Source of the DNA: Branchiibius sp. NY16-3462-2
GTDB lineage: Bacteria > Actinomycetota > Actinomycetes > Actinomycetales > Dermatophilaceae
DNA: 24,759 bases
Direction: 5' to 3'
Assembly (NCBI RefSeq): GCF_001594145.1
Contig: NZ_LVCF01000045.1
Location: forward strand, 1-24,759
The position numbers and the translations under genes were made by a program. The notes beneath the pieces are model-generated. The model ran no database searches. It worked only from the letters and a program-made list of their open reading frames with translations, and was not told the origin of the DNA. Shown in pieces: positions 22,804 through 24,759 of this stretch; the stretch's first letter is position 1; each line of letters opens with the position of its first letter.

Positions 22804-22821
22804 AGCCTCACGGTGCGACGC
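22781..22821. repeat. 41-bp direct repeat, right copy
   Basis: It matches 7778-7818 except for one base (G at 22805). It contains GCGTCGCACCGT on the minus strand, six bases before an ATG. It lies between int and the envelope island. Confidence 0.85.
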
Positions 22822-22835
22822 TTGGCGGGGTGCGC

Positions 22836-24128
22836 TCAGCCCGGACGTTGAGTCCGATCCAACGCGACCACCGTGTCGTCGTCGCTGCCGAAGATGCCGC
22901 CCCAACGCGAGGAGATGGCGTTGGACGCCTCCCGTGAGAGGTTTTCCCCGACGTGCTGGTAGCGCATCGCCATCCGGGTGCTCGCCCACCCCATTGCGTC
23001 CGCGACGACCCGAGTGTCAACACCCTCCTCCAGCATCTGCGTGGCGATCGTGTGCCGCGAAGCGTGCTGACCTTTCAGGTCAACACCAGCACGCTGGAAC
23101 AGCTTCAACCAGTGCCGGTCATCGCCGCGATGGTCGATCCGGGTGCCGGCCGAGCTCAAAAACACCAGGCCACCGAACTCCTGCCCAGTCTCCGGGCGCC
23201 GCCCAAACATCTTGAACCAGGCATCCTGCGACGACTTGTGCGCCCGCAGCATGTCGACCAGTTCCGGCGCGATCGCGATCACCCGGACACTGCCGCTGGT
23301 TTTGGTTCGACCGAACATCTGGCCGCGTATCCGTTGCGGACACTTCGAGGGCGAATGCCCCGCCTGCGAAGCGATCAGCGTTGCGCCGCAGCCGTGTTGC
23401 CACACCTGGCGAGTCAGCGTCCGCCGGATCACAAGGGCGCCGCGGTCGAAATCGACACTGTCCCAGCACAACCCGAGCACTTCGGCTTTGCGGGCACCCG
23501 TCATCAGTGTCGTCATCCACCGCACTGCTTGCGGATCCTTCCTAGCCACCTCCACCACCGCGCGGAGCTCGTCATCGGTGAACGGCTCCGGAGAGACTTC
23601 CTTGACCGCGGGAGGCTGCACCATCCGCGCCACGTTCTGCATCAGGACCCCACGAGTGCACGCCAACGTCAATGCTCGGGACAAGAACTTATGCACCGAC
23701 ACCACAGACGAAGTCGCCAGCCCCTTGGCCGCCGCCTGCCGATGCAACTGTGCAACGTCTTCGGGAGTGATCGCGTCCAGCCGTCGCTCCCCCAGCAACG
23801 GCTGAATGTGGTTGCGGTACTGGCTGGCTGCTGCAGCCCGGGTAGCGTCGGATCTGCCCCGCTTGACGTACTCCTCGTCGAGCACCCGCATCCACTCATG
23901 GAGCGTCGGCATCCCCCCTGCGGCTGGTGCCGGCGATGGCGGTCCGTCGTCCAGACCCAGCCCGTTGATCTCCAACCAGTCGTCACGTTTGCGCAGCACC
24001 GCCGCTTTAGAGGTGCCGCGGAACTCTTTACGGATCGACTCCCCCGCGACCGTCAGCGTGATCGTGAGCCGGTACCCGCCGCTGGCCACCGGACTGATCG
24101 TGCCCCCCTTCTTGCGCGGCCGCGCCAT
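22836..24128 (-). CDS. Tyrosine-recombinase integrase
   Basis: The 430-residue integrase should recombine the element at tRNA-Ala. The N-terminal AP2-like/SAM-like DNA-binding part (about 1-175) starts MARPRKKGGTISPVASGGY. The catalytic part (about 185-400) has Arg in TGARKAEVLGL, HxxR in GQHASRHTIATQM, the His/Trp position in DAMGWAS and the nucleophile Tyr in MRYQHVGENL. A region with Cys and His residues (QHGCGATLIASQAGHSPSKC) is inserted after the first Arg, a common feature of actinobacterial element integrases. The ATG overlaps the stop of the excisionase gene (ATGA, 24126-24130), so both are translated together. The stop is 32 bases before the truncated small ORF. Confidence 0.93.
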   Translation of the reverse strand: MARPRKKGGTISPVASGGYRLTITLTVAGESIRKEFRGTSKAAVLRKRDDWLEINGLGLDDGPPSPAPAAGGMPTLHEWMRVLDEEYVKRGRSDATRAAAASQYRNHIQPLLGERRLDAITPEDVAQLHRQAAAKGLATSSVVSVHKFLSRALTLACTRGVLMQNVARMVQPPAVKEVSPEPFTDDELRAVVEVARKDPQAVRWMTTLMTGARKAEVLGLCWDSVDFDRGALVIRRTLTRQVWQHGCGATLIASQAGHSPSKCPQRIRGQMFGRTKTSGSVRVIAIAPELVDMLRAHKSSQDAWFKMFGRRPETGQEFGGLVFLSSAGTRIDHRGDDRHWLKLFQRAGVDLKGQHASRHTIATQMLEEGVDTRVVADAMGWASTRMAMRYQHVGENLSREASNAISSRWGGIFGSDDDTVVALDRTQRPG

Positions 24129-24481
24129 CAGGCGAGCTCCGGCTTGGACAACGGCTGGTCCTCGGCGCGGGAACGCTCCAGCAGGTCCATTACGTCTTCA
24201 CGCATGATGCGCACCGAACTGCCGATCATCACTTTCCGCAGGCGCCCCTGCGCCATCAGCTTGCGCACGGTCGACTCCCCGATCCGCAGCACGTCAGCGG
24301 CTTCCTCGGTGGTGTAGACCATGGGGCCTTGTGGGTCACGGACGACGTGCAGTCCAGCCGGTGGCTCGTCCTCCTCCAGCAGTTCACGCAGCGTCGCGGC
24401 CTGGTCGAGAAGCGTCTGTGCTTGACGCTCCAGAGAGTGCGCGGTGCGCAGGACTTTGTCGCGTGTAGTGAGACTGGACAT
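24128..24481 (-). CDS. Excisionase-type helix-turn-helix protein
   Basis: The product has 117 residues. ATG 24481 is chosen because the leader carries the same 12-base motif, at the same 6-base distance, as two other ORFs of the element; a longer frame runs back into the tRNA. The N-terminal third is a coiled-coil-like helix (AHSLERQAQTLLDQAATLRE). Residues about 50-105 form a MerR/AlpA-like HTH_17 domain: VYTTEEAADVLRIGESTVRK, LMAQGRLRKV, IGSSVRIMREDVMDLLE. Such proteins direct excision or regulate element genes. Operon with int. Confidence 0.87.
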   Translation of the reverse strand: MSSLTTRDKVLRTAHSLERQAQTLLDQAATLRELLEEDEPPAGLHVVRDPQGPMVYTTEEAADVLRIGESTVRKLMAQGRLRKVMIGSSVRIMREDVMDLLERSRAEDQPLSKPELA

Positions 24482-24487
24482 GCCCAG

Positions 24488-24499
24488 ACGGTGCGACGC
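24488..24499 (-). promoter_or_regulatory. 12-base motif shared by three element ORFs
   Basis: GCGTCGCACCGT on the minus strand stands exactly six bases before the excisionase ATG. The same 12 bases stand six bases before the ATGs at 7800 and 22803. It may be an operator or leader element common to the integrative element. Confidence 0.5.
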
Positions 24500-24547
24500 G
24501 CTGCGGGCGGACGGGGGTTTTGCGTCACTGGTCGATCTTTCGCCGGA

Positions 24548-24586
24548 GTTTTGTGGATGATTCCGTGGGACCAACCACCACAAAAC
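24548..24586. repeat. Inverted repeat between tRNA and excisionase
   Basis: GTTTTGTGG (24548-24556) and its exact complement (24578-24586) are 21 bases apart. It lies between the tRNA terminator and the excisionase leader and could be an Int/Xis arm site or an operator. Confidence 0.4.
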
Positions 24587-24590
24587 GGGT

Positions 24591-24615
24591 AAAAGAAAGG
24601 GGCCAAACGGCCCCT
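24591..24615 (-). terminator. Rho-independent terminator after tRNA-Ala
   Basis: Reading leftwards from the tRNA: AGGGGCC-GTTT-GGCCCCT, followed by TTCTTTT on the minus strand. It lies 15 bases beyond the encoded CCA. Confidence 0.75.
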
Positions 24616-24629
24616 GACCTGCGGTTATT

Positions 24630-24705
24630 TGGTGGAGCATAGGGGATTCGAACCCCTGACCTCTTCCATGCCATGGAAGCGCGCTACCAACTGCGCCAAT
24701 GCCCC
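24630..24705 (-). tRNA. tRNA-Ala, anticodon GGC
   Basis: The minus strand folds into a full cloverleaf. The acceptor stem is GGGGCAT/ATGCTCC and includes the G3.U70 pair that identifies alanine tRNA. The D arm is GCGCAGTTGGTAGCGC. The anticodon arm is CTTCC-ATGGCAT-GGAAG, giving anticodon GGC. The T arm is AGGGG-TTCGAAT-CCCCT. Discriminator A and an encoded CCA (24630-24632) complete 76 nt. Its 3' end faces the xis-int genes, the standard arrangement for a tRNA used as attachment site. Confidence 0.96.
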
Positions 24706-24759
24706 GTGTAGGAGTGCCGCCGGTGTGCCCTGGCGACCGCCTTACCTTACTCACGCCCA

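Noticed and set aside
22953..24317. 454-residue plus ORF opposite the integrase
   Set aside because: His/Arg-rich antisense shadow; the integrase motifs are on the minus strand.
1..24629. Second attachment site (copy of the tRNA-Ala 3' end)
   Set aside because: Searched by eye for GGGGATTCGAACCCC-like sequence outside the tRNA; none seen in this window.
1..24759. CRISPR array
   Set aside because: No short regularly spaced repeats; the only periodic repeats are the 380-bp coding repeats of the surface protein.

Overview
The base composition is high in G+C throughout, GTG and TTG starts are used, several mRNAs look leaderless, and the gene families (actinobacterial-type SH3/peptidoglycan-binding hydrolases, MmyB-type regulator, ISL3 transposase, long EfeU) point to an actinomycete. 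Micrococcales is my best guess, but nothing here fixes the genus.

Region A (1-7090) is a cell-surface cluster on the + strand. It holds an unrecognised protein, two secreted zinc peptidoglycan peptidases (M15B type and M15C type, each with a peptidoglycan-binding domain), a 1025-residue wall-anchored protein with five long repeats, and a sortase. Strong GC hairpins follow four of these genes. The sortase lacks the usual arginine after its catalytic cysteine, and the big surface protein looks like a thioester-domain adhesin that keeps the Cys but not the Gln.

Region B (about 7820-22510) is an envelope-stress or lipid-carrier island. It carries a PAP2 phosphatase-response regulator-histidine kinase operon, two DUF347 (COG4705) membrane proteins (one fused to a His-rich linker and a helical extracytoplasmic domain), a small membrane protein, a one-TM protein of unknown function, a DedA protein, an EfeU-EfeO iron uptake pair without EfeB, and an UppP/BacA undecaprenyl-diphosphatase. 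An ISL3-family IS has landed in it, with a truncated, frameshifted SDR pseudogene on one side and an XRE/MmyB regulator on the other. The main discovery is that five separate promoters in this island (7948 gene, DUF347 fusion, PAP2-RR-HK operon, dedA, uppP) share one exact layout. It is CTCAG-N6-CTCAG-like, then 11 nt, then an nAnnnT -10 box, then 6 nt to the +1 region, where a start codon lies at or within a few bases. The 11-bp direct repeat is the spacing expected for an OmpR/PhoB-type regulator, and the island encodes one, so this looks like a self-contained regulon built around undecaprenyl phosphate recycling.

Region C (22511-24759) is the integration module. It contains a tyrosine integrase, an excisionase-type HTH protein overlapping it (ATGA), and a complete tRNA-Ala(GGC) whose 3' end faces the module. 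Two small ORFs at 7091-7800 probably belong to the same element. A 41-bp near-identical direct repeat (7778-7818 and 22781-22821) brackets region B, and a 12-bp part of it also stands before the excisionase start. The simplest reading is that region B is cargo placed into a tRNA-Ala element just downstream of int. The far attachment site was not found in the window.
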